A DNA stretch of 34,975 bases from positions 1 through 34,975 of the forward strand of contig JAUYEF010000014.1 of NCBI GenBank assembly GCA_030691635.1. The letters are read 5' to 3'. Below the pieces are notes generated by a model. That model was not told the origin of the DNA, did not search any database, and saw only the letters and a program-made list of their open reading frames with translations. A program made the translations under genes and the position numbers. This document shows, piece after piece, positions 1-7,454 of this stretch (positions are counted from its first letter, which is position 1; the number at the start of each line of letters is the position of its first letter). This stretch comes from Bacillota bacterium. GTDB lineage: Bacteria; Bacillota; Sulfobacillia; JAUYEF01.

Positions 1-2
1 AG

Positions 3-1241
3 ATCATCAGAGAGGCCGATGCCGCGTTCGTGAACCTTGAGGTGGTGACTCCCAGGCAACCCCTGATACCGTCTGCAGAACACGGCGGGGCGAACCTTGG
101 CGCCCAGGAGTACGTGCTTGATGAGTTGAAGTGGATGGGCTTCAACCTTTACAGTGTCGCGAACAACCACTCGAACGACTACACGTACAAGGGGCTTCTC
201 GACACGATGCACGCGTTGCGCGAGCGCGGCATGGTGTATGCCGGCGGCGGCGCGAATCTCGGGGAGGCCCGGTCGCCGGCATACCTCGACACCGCGGACG
301 CACGAGTGGCCGTCCTGGGTGCGACATCGTCCTTCGTGGTGGGCGCGCCAGCAGGTCCATCCCGAGAGGATATGCCCGGCCGCCCCGGCATCAGCCCGCT
401 CCGCGTGGACTACGAGATCGCGCTCGACCAGGTCCGCTACGAAGCTCTGGCTGAGATTGACGAGGCCCTCGGCACGGCCGAGGTGGCGCGCGAGCGGCGC
501 CAGCTTGCGCGCATGCCCGCGCAGGAGGGTATCATGGAGTTCATGGGGCTCAGGTTCGTCAAGAGCGACCGGCCCGCGATCATGGAGAGGATTAACCAGC
601 GCGATCTTGGCGACATCTGCCGCTGGATAAGTGACGCGAAGAGGCAGGCGGAGTTCGTGGTGATGAGCCTTCACGCCCATCAAGGGCGGAACCGCAGGGG
701 CAACTGCCCGGACATCGCGGACTTTCTGCCTGAGGTCACGCACCGTCTTATCGATGCGGGCGCTGATGTCGTGGTCGGCCACGGCCCGCACATGCTTCGG
801 GCCTGCGAGGTGTACAAGGGGAAACCCATCTTCTATTCCCTGGGCGACTTTTACTACGTGAGCTCGGGCATCCAGAGATATCCTGCGGAAATCTACCTCA
901 ACCTGGGACTTCCGCCTGATGCGACGCCGGCCGATGTCCAGGACACCAACAACCGGGACAAAGACGGTAACCCGCGCGGGTTCGCGGCTGAGGAGCGGTT
1001 CTGGCAGTCGGTGATACCTGTCTGCACGTTTGAGGACTGGAAGATGGTCAGTCTCGAACTCCACCCGATCGAGCTGAAATTCCGGGCGCGCCACCGTTCG
1101 GTTCGCGGCGAGCCGCGCCTGGCAGACGTTGAGACAGGCACCAGCATACTGAGCCAGGTTGCCGCGCTCTCCGCGCCCTTCGGCTTCAAAATCGACATCG
1201 AGGCTCGCGGCCAATACGTCGTGGGCAGAGCGAGCTGGTAG
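3..1241 (+). CDS. CapA-family (PGA_cap) metallophosphatase-like protein, 5' end cut by window
   Basis: About 412 residues are visible. The reading frame is already open at the window edge (codons IIREADAAF precede the first GTG at 30), so the true start lies upstream. The protein belongs to the CapA/poly-gamma-glutamate capsule family with a calcineurin-like fold. Visible motifs are NNHSNDYT, SLHAHQG, VVGHGPHML and YSLGDF. It is clearly paralogous to the minus-strand CapA gene ending at 29349, and comparison suggests only about 35 residues are missing. Where the paralogue has SLGNF this copy has SLGDF, an Asn-to-Asp change in a conserved family motif. Substrate is unknown; the family is linked to poly-gamma-glutamate or other polymer handling. 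Family assignment is firm, function is not. Confidence 0.88.
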   Translation: MIREADAAFVNLEVVTPRQPLIPSAEHGGANLGAQEYVLDELKWMGFNLYSVANNHSNDYTYKGLLDTMHALRERGMVYAGGGANLGEARSPAYLDTADARVAVLGATSSFVVGAPAGPSREDMPGRPGISPLRVDYEIALDQVRYEALAEIDEALGTAEVARERRQLARMPAQEGIMEFMGLRFVKSDRPAIMERINQRDLGDICRWISDAKRQAEFVVMSLHAHQGRNRRGNCPDIADFLPEVTHRLIDAGADVVVGHGPHMLRACEVYKGKPIFYSLGDFYYVSSGIQRYPAEIYLNLGLPPDATPADVQDTNNRDKDGNPRGFAAEERFWQSVIPVCTFEDWKMVSLELHPIELKFRARHRSVRGEPRLADVETGTSILSQVAALSAPFGFKIDIEARGQYVVGRASW

Positions 1242-1355
1242 CAGCGTTCGAAGGGCCGAGACAGTCAAGGAAACGCAACCAACAGTTTTCTGCTGTTGAT
1301 CGTCATGCAGGTGCCTTTCGCTGCGGAACATAGCTTCCGAGAGGAGGCGGTTTTG

Positions 1356-1508
1356 ATGTTCGCAAAGCGAAACGCGCTGGACAGAACCACATGGGAGTTC
1401 ATGGGGCTCGGTTGGTGGCTTTGGCACATCCTGATGTTTGTCGGACTCGCGGGGCTTGTCATGATGGTCAAACACCGGCTGCATCCCGATTCCCGCTGCG
1501 AAGAGTAG
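1356..1508 (+). CDS. small single-pass membrane protein, 50 aa
   Basis: ATG at 1356 is preceded by GAGGAGG (1341-1347) with 8-nt spacing, which favours it over the earlier in-frame start at 1296. The product is 50 residues with one hydrophobic segment (about residues 17-37, GLGWWLWHILMFVGLAGLVM) and a short charged tail ending RCEE. No family is recognised. It lies about 115 bp after the CapA gene on the same strand. The good ribosome binding site and clean membrane segment suggest a real small protein, but no function can be given. Confidence 0.5.
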   Translation: MFAKRNALDRTTWEFMGLGWWLWHILMFVGLAGLVMMVKHRLHPDSRCEE

Positions 1509-1589
1509 CCCGGTCGCGCAGTTGGTGGTGCTCCGGCATGACCGGCCACGCAACTACACGCTTCAAGGAATAAGAGCGCCCGGGGGCTG

Positions 1590-2214
1590 CGCTGACCATC
1601 GAGCAGGCCAAAGGCCGCGAGCCCCAGGAGGGCCGCCTGTGTCGTCTGAAGTGTTGAGAGGCCGAGCAGCGCCACCCCCTGGAGGACCAGCGCCGAGAAG
1701 ATCAGCCCGGAGCGCTTCGTGCGATGTACCCTATGAGAGAGAGCCCGCTATCATGCCGATCTGATAGGCCGATTGGACAAACCCGTAGGTCTGTGGGCCT
1801 GAGAGGAGCACCTGCTTGGTCCATACCGGCAGGAGGACGAACAGCGGGGTTATCAGGAAGTTCATCACCATGATGAGAAGGAGGACCTTGACCAGCACTA
1901 TGTTGGAGAGTATGTACTGGAACCCTTCCCTCATCTCTGCGAGGATTATGCGCCTTCGCGCCAGCCGCCCCGCCGCGCCGGCGGCCACCTCGGCCCGCGC
2001 GCACAGAGCTGCGTCAACCTGGGCTCACCCTCCCGGTCTGTATCATCCAAATAACAGCAGCGCCGAGACCGCCATGCTGAAGGCGTTGAAGTAGAAGAGC
2101 GAGACCGTTCCCAGCAGTGCGATCGCCACCCCTGCCGCCGAGTAGCCGATGGCCTGGGTCATAGCGGGCAAAACGAATGCGACCTCCCCGGCGTCTTGTG
2201 CTATTGCGTGGCTG
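1590..2214 (-). pseudogene. decayed MFS transporter remnant
   Basis: The minus strand carries recognisable major facilitator pieces in several frames. Reading from the right, one frame gives a segment containing LPAMTQAIGYSAAGVAIALL and then LFYFNAFSMAVSALLLFG before a TGA. A second frame (1731-1988) gives REGFQYILSN, LITPLFVLLPVW and SAYQIGMIAGSLS before a TAG near 1731. The reading then continues in two further frames (LIGYIARSAPG, then LIFSALVLQGVALLGLSTLQ). The order matches one continuous MFS protein around transmembrane segments 5-9, broken by at least two frameshifts and a stop. N- and C-terminal parts are missing. Confidence 0.75.
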
Positions 2215-2330
2215 CTTCAGGAGAAGTTCAGGGCGGGTGCCGGGAGTCCTGCTTCACTTGGGAATGCAGAACAGGCGCCCCCGTTTCACATAGGATAACC
2301 GACGCGTTCCGCAGAAAAATGTACATATCT

Positions 2331-2344
2331 GATAACCTGTTATC
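2331..2344. promoter_or_regulatory. inverted repeat GATAAC-CT-GTTATC upstream of the catabolic operon
   Basis: A perfect 6+2+6 palindrome ends 27 nt before the chosen ATG at 2372 of the first operon gene. A further GATAACC occurs at about 2294-2300, and TATC-T-GATA overlaps the left arm. Size and position fit a dimeric repressor operator overlapping the promoter or leader. No convincing -35/-10 pair was found beside it, and no regulator gene lies in the window, so the role is inferred. Confidence 0.4.
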
Positions 2345-2371
2345 CATTCGCTGTCCATGGAGGACGATCAC

Positions 2372-3382
2372 ATGAGGTTTTCCCGCCTGATCTCAACGAT
2401 AGACACTCACACCGAAGGGGAGCCGACGCGCACCGTGATAGGCGGCATACCCCGTATCCCGGGGAAGACAATGGGCGAGAAGATGCTGTACTTCAGGGAC
2501 AACATGGACGGGCTCAGGCGGACTCTCATGTTCGAGCCCAGGGGGCATGGGGTGATGTCCGGAGCAATCCTGACCGAGCCGTGCGACCCGAGGGCGGACG
2601 TCGGAGTGATATACATCGAGACCGGCGGCTACCTGCCGATGTGCGGCCACGATACGATCGGCTGCTGCACTGCTCTGGTGGAAGCTGGGATGGTCCCGGT
2701 GAAAGAGGGGATCACGGAGATCAAGCTCGACACTCCAGCAGGCCTGGTCACGGCGAAAGTCCTGGTCAAGAACGGCGCCGCCAAGGAAGTGACGTTTCGC
2801 AACATCCCCTCGTTCCTGTACATGCGTGACGCCAGAGTGCGCCTTGCCAGTGGCCAGGAGCTGACGATGGACATCGCCTATGGCGGGAACTTCTTCGGCA
2901 TCCTCGAGGCCCGGCAGGTCGGGCTGGAGATCCGTCCAGAGAGAGCAGGCGATATCATCCGGGTCGCCAACATGATCCGGGAGGCCGCATACGAGCAGAT
3001 CCGGGTGGTGCATCCAGAGAAGCCTCACATAGACAGGATGACCCACGTCGAATTCTACGGTGACCCCGAACAACCCGGCGCCGACGTCAGGAACGCTGTC
3101 GTCTTCCCGCCGGGACAGATAGACCGCTCACCCTGCGGGACCGGCACGTCGGCCAGGCTCGCGGCGCTCTATGCGAGGGGCGAAATCGGTCTCGGGCAGG
3201 AGTTTGTCCACGAAAGCATCCTCGGGAGCATCTTCCGCTCGCGGATTGTTGAGGAGACCGTGGTGGGGGGGCTCAAGGCCGTGGTCCCAGAGGTCACGGG
3301 CAGCGCATGGGTTATCGGCATCAACTCGTGGGTCATCGACCCGGATGACCCGTTGAAAAACGGTTTCTTGCTCGGCGTTTGA
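2372..3382 (+). CDS. proline racemase family protein, probable 4-hydroxyproline 2-epimerase
   Basis: The 336-residue product is of full family length. Both catalytic cysteines are visible: C91 in MCGHDTIG and C255 in DRSPCGTGTSAR. A Cys/Cys pair is the signature of racemases and epimerases; trans-3-hydroxyproline dehydratases of this family lack one Cys. ATG at 2372 is preferred over ATG 2357 because GGAGGA at 2359-2364 has 7-nt spacing, and because the paralogue on the minus strand also begins MRFSR. As first gene of an operon with D-hydroxyproline-dehydrogenase-like subunits and a DapA-family enzyme, it most likely converts trans-4-hydroxy-L-proline to cis-4-hydroxy-D-proline (LhpA role). 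Proline racemase activity cannot be excluded, but no D-proline reductase genes are visible. Confidence 0.85.
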   Translation: MRFSRLISTIDTHTEGEPTRTVIGGIPRIPGKTMGEKMLYFRDNMDGLRRTLMFEPRGHGVMSGAILTEPCDPRADVGVIYIETGGYLPMCGHDTIGCCTALVEAGMVPVKEGITEIKLDTPAGLVTAKVLVKNGAAKEVTFRNIPSFLYMRDARVRLASGQELTMDIAYGGNFFGILEARQVGLEIRPERAGDIIRVANMIREAAYEQIRVVHPEKPHIDRMTHVEFYGDPEQPGADVRNAVVFPPGQIDRSPCGTGTSARLAALYARGEIGLGQEFVHESILGSIFRSRIVEETVVGGLKAVVPEVTGSAWVIGINSWVIDPDDPLKNGFLLGV

Positions 3383-3433
3383 TGAGACCGGCGCTTGACG
3401 GTCTGGCCGCTCTGACTCCGGGAGGTGGCTTTC

Positions 3434-5098
3434 ATGAGGGACCTTTGGAACGGCCCGGGCGCCGCTCACCGCAGGGTGATCTACAAAGGCGCGGGCTATT
3501 CCGACGATGACATCCGCACAAAGCCGCATATCGGTATTGCCAACACCTTCACTGAAGTGTCGCCTGCCCACGCCCATCTTCGTTCGTTGGCGGAGGCCGT
3601 CAAGCAGGGAGTATGGGAGGCCGGTGGGCTGCCTTTCGAGTTCGGCGTCCCGGCCACGTGCGGGAATGTCGCGATCGGCATGGAGGAGATGAAGTACGAG
3701 CTCGCGGGCAGGGACGTTGTCGCGATGGCCGTCGAGTTTGTCAGCAGGGTCCACGCCTTCGACGGGCTGGTGATGCTCTCGTCCTGCGACAACATCATTC
3801 CCGGCCAGATGCTCGCTGCTGCGAGGCTGGACATCCCGAGTGTGCTGCTGACAGGCGGCCCGATGTACCCCGGCGTGTGGAGGGGCCGGCAAGTGCTGAC
3901 TCCGGACATAAACGTCCACGGCCTCTCAGGCGTGCTTCCGCGCGAATTCAACGAGATGGAAGACGCGGCGTGTCCAGGGTATGGCGCCTGCGCGGTGATG
4001 GGTACCGCCAATACCATGCAGATCTTGTCGGAGGTACTCGGCTTCTCGCTGCCGGGCACCGCCACCATCCCTGCCGCTACTGCCGCGCGCATACGGGCGG
4101 CGCGCGAGTCCGGCCGCGCAGCCGTCGACCTTATCAGGAGGGGCGTACGGCCCAGCGAGATGTTGAAGCGGGGCAGCCTCCTGAACGCTGTGATCGTCGA
4201 CCTTGCCATCGGCGGGTCGACCAATGCGGTGCTCCACCTGCTCTCGCTGGCGAGGGACCTGGACATAGACCTCAGCCTCGACGACTTCGACAGGCTGAGC
4301 GACGATACTCCCTGCATCTGCGCGGTGCGGCCCAACGGGCCGTATACGGTCGTGGACCTTCATGAGGAGGGTGGCGTGCCCGCCATCCTGAGTGCGCTCT
4401 CCGGCAAGCTCGACCTTGAGACGCGTGATGTCACAGGCCTGACCCTGGCCGAGCGGCTCGACGGGACCCGTCCGTGCCCCGGTGGGTCCAACCTGTGCCC
4501 CTGCGCAGTCATAAAGACGCCCGAGGATCCTGTCAGCGCTTCGTCAGGCCTCTCAGTCCTGAGAGGCAACCTGGCGCCTGATGGAGCCATCATCCGGTCA
4601 AGCGGAGTGCCGGAGGATATGAGGCGTTTCTCCGGGCCGGCGAAGGTCTTCCACAACGACTCCGAAGGGCTGCAGGCCGTCGAGAAGGGCGAGATCGTCC
4701 CCGGCGATGTGATTGTGATCCGGTATGAAGGGTGCCGGGGCGCGCCCGGCATGAAAGAGATCATGCTCACGACCGACGCAATGGTGGCTCGTGGACTGGA
4801 CCGGAGCGTCGGCTTGGTGACAGACGGCCGCTTTTCCGGGTTTAACTATGGCCCCATCGTGGGGCACGTTTCCCCGGAGGCGATGGATGGAGGGCCGATA
4901 GCGCTGGTCAAGAACGGTGACATCATCACGGTCGACATCGACGGGAAGGTTCTGCGCCTCGACGTTCTGGAGCCGGAGTTGCAGTGCCGCAGGGCCGCGT
5001 GGCATCGTCCGTCTCCAAAAACGACTCGAGGCCTCCTGGCGCTGTATGCCGCGACCTGCAGGCCTGCCCATGAAGGGGGAGCGATGCAGAACTGGTGA
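3434..5098 (+). CDS. IlvD/EDD family Fe-S dehydratase
   Basis: A 554-residue member of the dihydroxyacid / 6-phosphogluconate / aldonate dehydratase family. ATG 3434 follows GGAGG (3421-3425) with 8-nt spacing; an in-frame GTG at 3425 overlaps that site and is less likely. Expected cluster ligands are present: C76 (VPATCGNVAIG), C118 (SSCDNIIPGQM) and C186 (GYGACAVMGTANTM). The C-terminal swivel part (VTDGRFSGFNYGPIVGHVSPEA) is intact. The gene lies 51 nt after the epimerase and its stop overlaps the next start. No other branched-chain amino-acid biosynthesis gene is nearby, so a catabolic sugar-acid or hydroxy-acid dehydratase is more likely than IlvD proper. Some relatives dehydrate pentonates to 2-keto-3-deoxypentonates, which DapA-family enzymes turn into 2-oxoglutarate semialdehyde. 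The substrate here is inferred only. Confidence 0.85.
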   Translation: MRDLWNGPGAAHRRVIYKGAGYSDDDIRTKPHIGIANTFTEVSPAHAHLRSLAEAVKQGVWEAGGLPFEFGVPATCGNVAIGMEEMKYELAGRDVVAMAVEFVSRVHAFDGLVMLSSCDNIIPGQMLAAARLDIPSVLLTGGPMYPGVWRGRQVLTPDINVHGLSGVLPREFNEMEDAACPGYGACAVMGTANTMQILSEVLGFSLPGTATIPAATAARIRAARESGRAAVDLIRRGVRPSEMLKRGSLLNAVIVDLAIGGSTNAVLHLLSLARDLDIDLSLDDFDRLSDDTPCICAVRPNGPYTVVDLHEEGGVPAILSALSGKLDLETRDVTGLTLAERLDGTRPCPGGSNLCPCAVIKTPEDPVSASSGLSVLRGNLAPDGAIIRSSGVPEDMRRFSGPAKVFHNDSEGLQAVEKGEIVPGDVIVIRYEGCRGAPGMKEIMLTTDAMVARGLDRSVGLVTDGRFSGFNYGPIVGHVSPEAMDGGPIALVKNGDIITVDIDGKVLRLDVLEPELQCRRAAWHRPSPKTTRGLLALYAATCRPAHEGGAMQNW

Positions 5099-5439
5099 GC
5101 AAGAGACCAAGACCACAAGACGCAGCGCTTGCGTTACGAGTCATACACCACCCTGTGCTGGGCGATCAGGCTTCTGCCGGCCTCCTCGAGGTCACGGTGG
5201 ACGGCAGAGTGATCTTGGCACGGGAAGGGGAGACCATCGCTGCCGCGCTTCTTGCCGCGGGAGTCCGCACAAACCGCTACACGCCCAAGCGGCATGAGCC
5301 TCGCGGTTTGTTCTGTGCCATCGGGCAGTGCACGGACTGTGTGATGGTCGTAAACGGAGTCTCCAACGTCAGGACCTGCGTCACTCCAGTAGCGCCTGGG
5401 ATGACGATAAAGACGCAGCGTTCAATGGAGGGCCGGTGA
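5095..5439 (+). CDS. [2Fe-2S] electron-transfer subunit, HcnA/SoxA-like
   Basis: This 114-residue protein has a plant-type [2Fe-2S] ligand set in the spacing used by HcnA and the small subunits of D-hydroxyproline and opine dehydrogenases: C74, C79, C82 and C95 (FCAIGQCTDC ... RTC). The GTG start at 5095 overlaps the TGA of the dehydratase gene, indicating translational coupling. Its stop overlaps the ATG of the FAD subunit gene. In LhpBEF-type hydroxyproline dehydrogenase and archaeal four-subunit proline dehydrogenases an equivalent small subunit carries electrons between flavins. The role as a dehydrogenase subunit is a family-plus-context inference. Confidence 0.82.
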   Translation: MSKRPRPQDAALALRVIHHPVLGDQASAGLLEVTVDGRVILAREGETIAAALLAAGVRTNRYTPKRHEPRGLFCAIGQCTDCVMVVNGVSNVRTCVTPVAPGMTIKTQRSMEGR

Positions 5440-6569
5440 TGCCAGTGACGACGGACGTTGTGGTCATCGGCGCTGGCCCTGCCGGCCTGGCTGCCGCGCT
5501 TTCAGCGGCCAGGTATGGCGCGAGCGTGCTTGTCATCGATGCAAACCTCCGGCCTGGAGGCCAGTTGATCAAGCAGATCCACAAGTTCTTCGGCTCCCGT
5601 GAGCACCGCGCGGGCGTGCGAGGGATGGATATCGCACAGCAGCTACATGGCGAGGCTGTCGCGGCGGGCGCCAGGGTCTGGCTGGACAGCCAGGTCTACG
5701 GCGTATTCCACGGTGGAGCGCTGGAGATCGCCCGGGGTGGACTTGAGGAGGCCTCCACCGGCCGGCCAGCTGTAAAGGAGATCGTCCAGCCGCGGGCCAT
5801 CGTGCTCTGTACCGGGGCGTCGGAGAATGCCTTGGCTTTCCCCGGCTGGACCCTGCCGGGTGTTATGGGTGCGGGAGCGGCTCAGACGATGATCAATGTC
5901 GAAAGGGTCCTGCCTGGAAGGCGAGTCCTGATGGTCGGCTCCGGGAACGTCGGGCTTATCGTTTCCTACCAGCTCATGCAGGCAGGAGCCGAAGTCGTGG
6001 CTGTGGTCGAGGCAGCGCGCCGCATAGGAGGCTACGCAGTGCACGCAGTCAAAGTCAGCCGGGCAGGCGTGCCCATCTTGACTTCACACACTGTGGCAAG
6101 GGCGCTTGGGCTAGACGGTGTGCGGGTCGCGGAGGTCGTGGAACTCGACTCGGCGTGGAACCCCGTGGCCGGCACTGAGAAGGCGCTTGAGGTGGACACC
6201 ATCTGCATCGCCACGGGCCTCAGGCCTTACGCGAAGCTAGCCACGATGGCCGGGTGTGAGATGGCGTACTCATCACCCCTCGGCGGTTGGGTGCCGGTGC
6301 ACGGTGAGGACATGATGACATCCGTTCCGGGCCTGTATGTGGCCGGAGATGTGGCCGGTGTTGAAGAGGCCAGCACCGCCATGGAGGAAGGGCGCTTGGC
6401 GGGGCTGTCGGTGGTTGAGGCGCTCGGCCTGGCGGACGCCTCCCGCCTGGCAGAAGAGAAGAGGATGGCCCGGGAAAGGCTCCGGGATCTGAGGATAGGC
6501 CCGTTCGGCCAGATGAGGTCCGATGCCAAGCAGGCGCTGGTCCGCACGCAAGGGGGGAGGAAGGGATGA
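5439..6569 (+). CDS. FAD-dependent dehydrogenase alpha subunit (HcnB/LhpE-like)
   Basis: A 376-residue pyridine-nucleotide-disulfide-oxidoreductase-like flavoprotein. ATG 5439 overlaps the upstream TGA (TGATG) and sits 7-8 nt after GGAGG; the longer open frame starting at 5328 only shadows the previous gene. An N-terminal dinucleotide motif (VVIGAGPAGLAAA), a second Rossmann motif (MVGSGNVGL) and a C-terminal GLYVAGDVAGVEEA are seen. It lacks the fused C-terminal [2Fe-2S] domain found in many HcnB proteins; that domain appears instead as the separate gene at 7182. It probably forms the electron-accepting half of the dehydrogenase complex, passing electrons from the DAO-type subunit to the ferredoxin encoded next. 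Confidence 0.85.
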   Translation: MPVTTDVVVIGAGPAGLAAALSAARYGASVLVIDANLRPGGQLIKQIHKFFGSREHRAGVRGMDIAQQLHGEAVAAGARVWLDSQVYGVFHGGALEIARGGLEEASTGRPAVKEIVQPRAIVLCTGASENALAFPGWTLPGVMGAGAAQTMINVERVLPGRRVLMVGSGNVGLIVSYQLMQAGAEVVAVVEAARRIGGYAVHAVKVSRAGVPILTSHTVARALGLDGVRVAEVVELDSAWNPVAGTEKALEVDTICIATGLRPYAKLATMAGCEMAYSSPLGGWVPVHGEDMMTSVPGLYVAGDVAGVEEASTAMEEGRLAGLSVVEALGLADASRLAEEKRMARERLRDLRIGPFGQMRSDAKQALVRTQGGRKG

Positions 6570-7189
6570 CTGGGGAACCCAAGGCCAGGGAACCAGGGAT
6601 CAGGGAAGCCAGGGCCCGGGACGCCAAGACCGGGGAGACGGTGGAGACGAAAGGTTTCTACTCAGTCCAGGAACTGGCAAAGTCGCCCGGCTACCCTTCC
6701 CGCGAGCGCATGATGAAGGGGCCGGTGGCTGTCATCGAGTGCACGCAGGAAATCCCGTGCAACCCTTGTGAGGCGGCCTGCCCTCACGGCGCGATCACGG
6801 TGGGCCTGCCCATAACACGGTGCCCTGAACTTGATGGAGAGGAGTGTACCGGGTGCGGGCTTTGTATCGCGGCCTGCCCTGGGCTGGCGGTGTTTGTCGT
6901 GGATATGTGCTTTGCGCCGGGCCGGACGGCTGTGTCCTTCCCGTATGAGTACCTTCCCCTGGCGGCGAGAGGCGACAAGGTTACTGCCTGCGATAGGTCC
7001 GGGCATGCGGTGTGTGAGGCAGAGGTCCTTAAGGTGCTCTGCCCTCCTAGGAACGACCACACAGCAGTGGTCACCGTGGTGGTCCCGACGGCTTTCGCAC
7101 AAGAGGTCAGGGGCATTGTGAGACCAGGAGGCGGCATCGTGTGGCCACGAGGCGACGCTGGGAGGTCAGGAGGCGACGTGCGTGGGTGA
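6566..7189 (+). CDS. 2x[4Fe-4S] ferredoxin-type protein, 207 aa
   Basis: ATG 6566 follows a strong GGGGGGAGG and overlaps the upstream stop (ATGA). Two clusters are predicted from C59-C65-C68-C72 (CTQEIPCNPCEAACPHGAI) and C94-C97-C100-C104 (CTGCGLCIAACPG). The first has an unusual five-residue first gap. An N-terminal extension of about 50 charged residues and a C-terminal region of about 100 residues surround the clusters, so it is a complex subunit rather than a simple ferredoxin. Comparable ferredoxin-like subunits occur in the archaeal multi-subunit proline dehydrogenase. It likely passes electrons from the flavin subunits to soluble ferredoxin. Confidence 0.85.
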   Translation: MTGEPKAREPGIREARARDAKTGETVETKGFYSVQELAKSPGYPSRERMMKGPVAVIECTQEIPCNPCEAACPHGAITVGLPITRCPELDGEECTGCGLCIAACPGLAVFVVDMCFAPGRTAVSFPYEYLPLAARGDKVTACDRSGHAVCEAEVLKVLCPPRNDHTAVVTVVVPTAFAQEVRGIVRPGGGIVWPRGDAGRSGGDVRG

Positions 7190-7454
7190 TGACGTCGTGA
7201 TCTGCCGTTGCGAAGAAATGACTGTGGCGGACATACGTCAGGCCATCCGGGAAGGCGCCACCAGCCTCACCGGGATCAAAAGGCGCACCAGAGCCGGTAT
7301 GGGCCTGTGCCAGGGACGCACGTGCGAGACCTTGGTGGCGAGGATACTTGCCGAAGAACTCAAGAAGAAGGCGGCGGAGGTGTCTTGCTACAGCGTGAGG
7401 CCACCTATCGTGCCTGTGACGTTCGGCGTGCTTGCGGAGGAGCCACATGAGTAG
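7182..7454 (+). CDS. BFD-like [2Fe-2S] domain protein
   Basis: This 90-residue protein consists mainly of a bacterioferritin-associated-ferredoxin (Fer2_BFD) domain, with ligands C8, C10, C43 and C48 (ICRCEEMT ... GLCQGRTCE). The GTG start at 7182 lies 8 nt after AGGAGG (7168-7173) and overlaps the end of the ferredoxin gene; its own stop overlaps the next start by 8 nt. The domain is usually fused to the C-terminus of HcnB-type flavoproteins or to DAO-type subunits. Here it is free-standing, giving an unusually split complex. Confidence 0.85.
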   Translation: MGDDVVICRCEEMTVADIRQAIREGATSLTGIKRRTRAGMGLCQGRTCETLVARILAEELKKKAAEVSCYSVRPPIVPVTFGVLAEEPHE

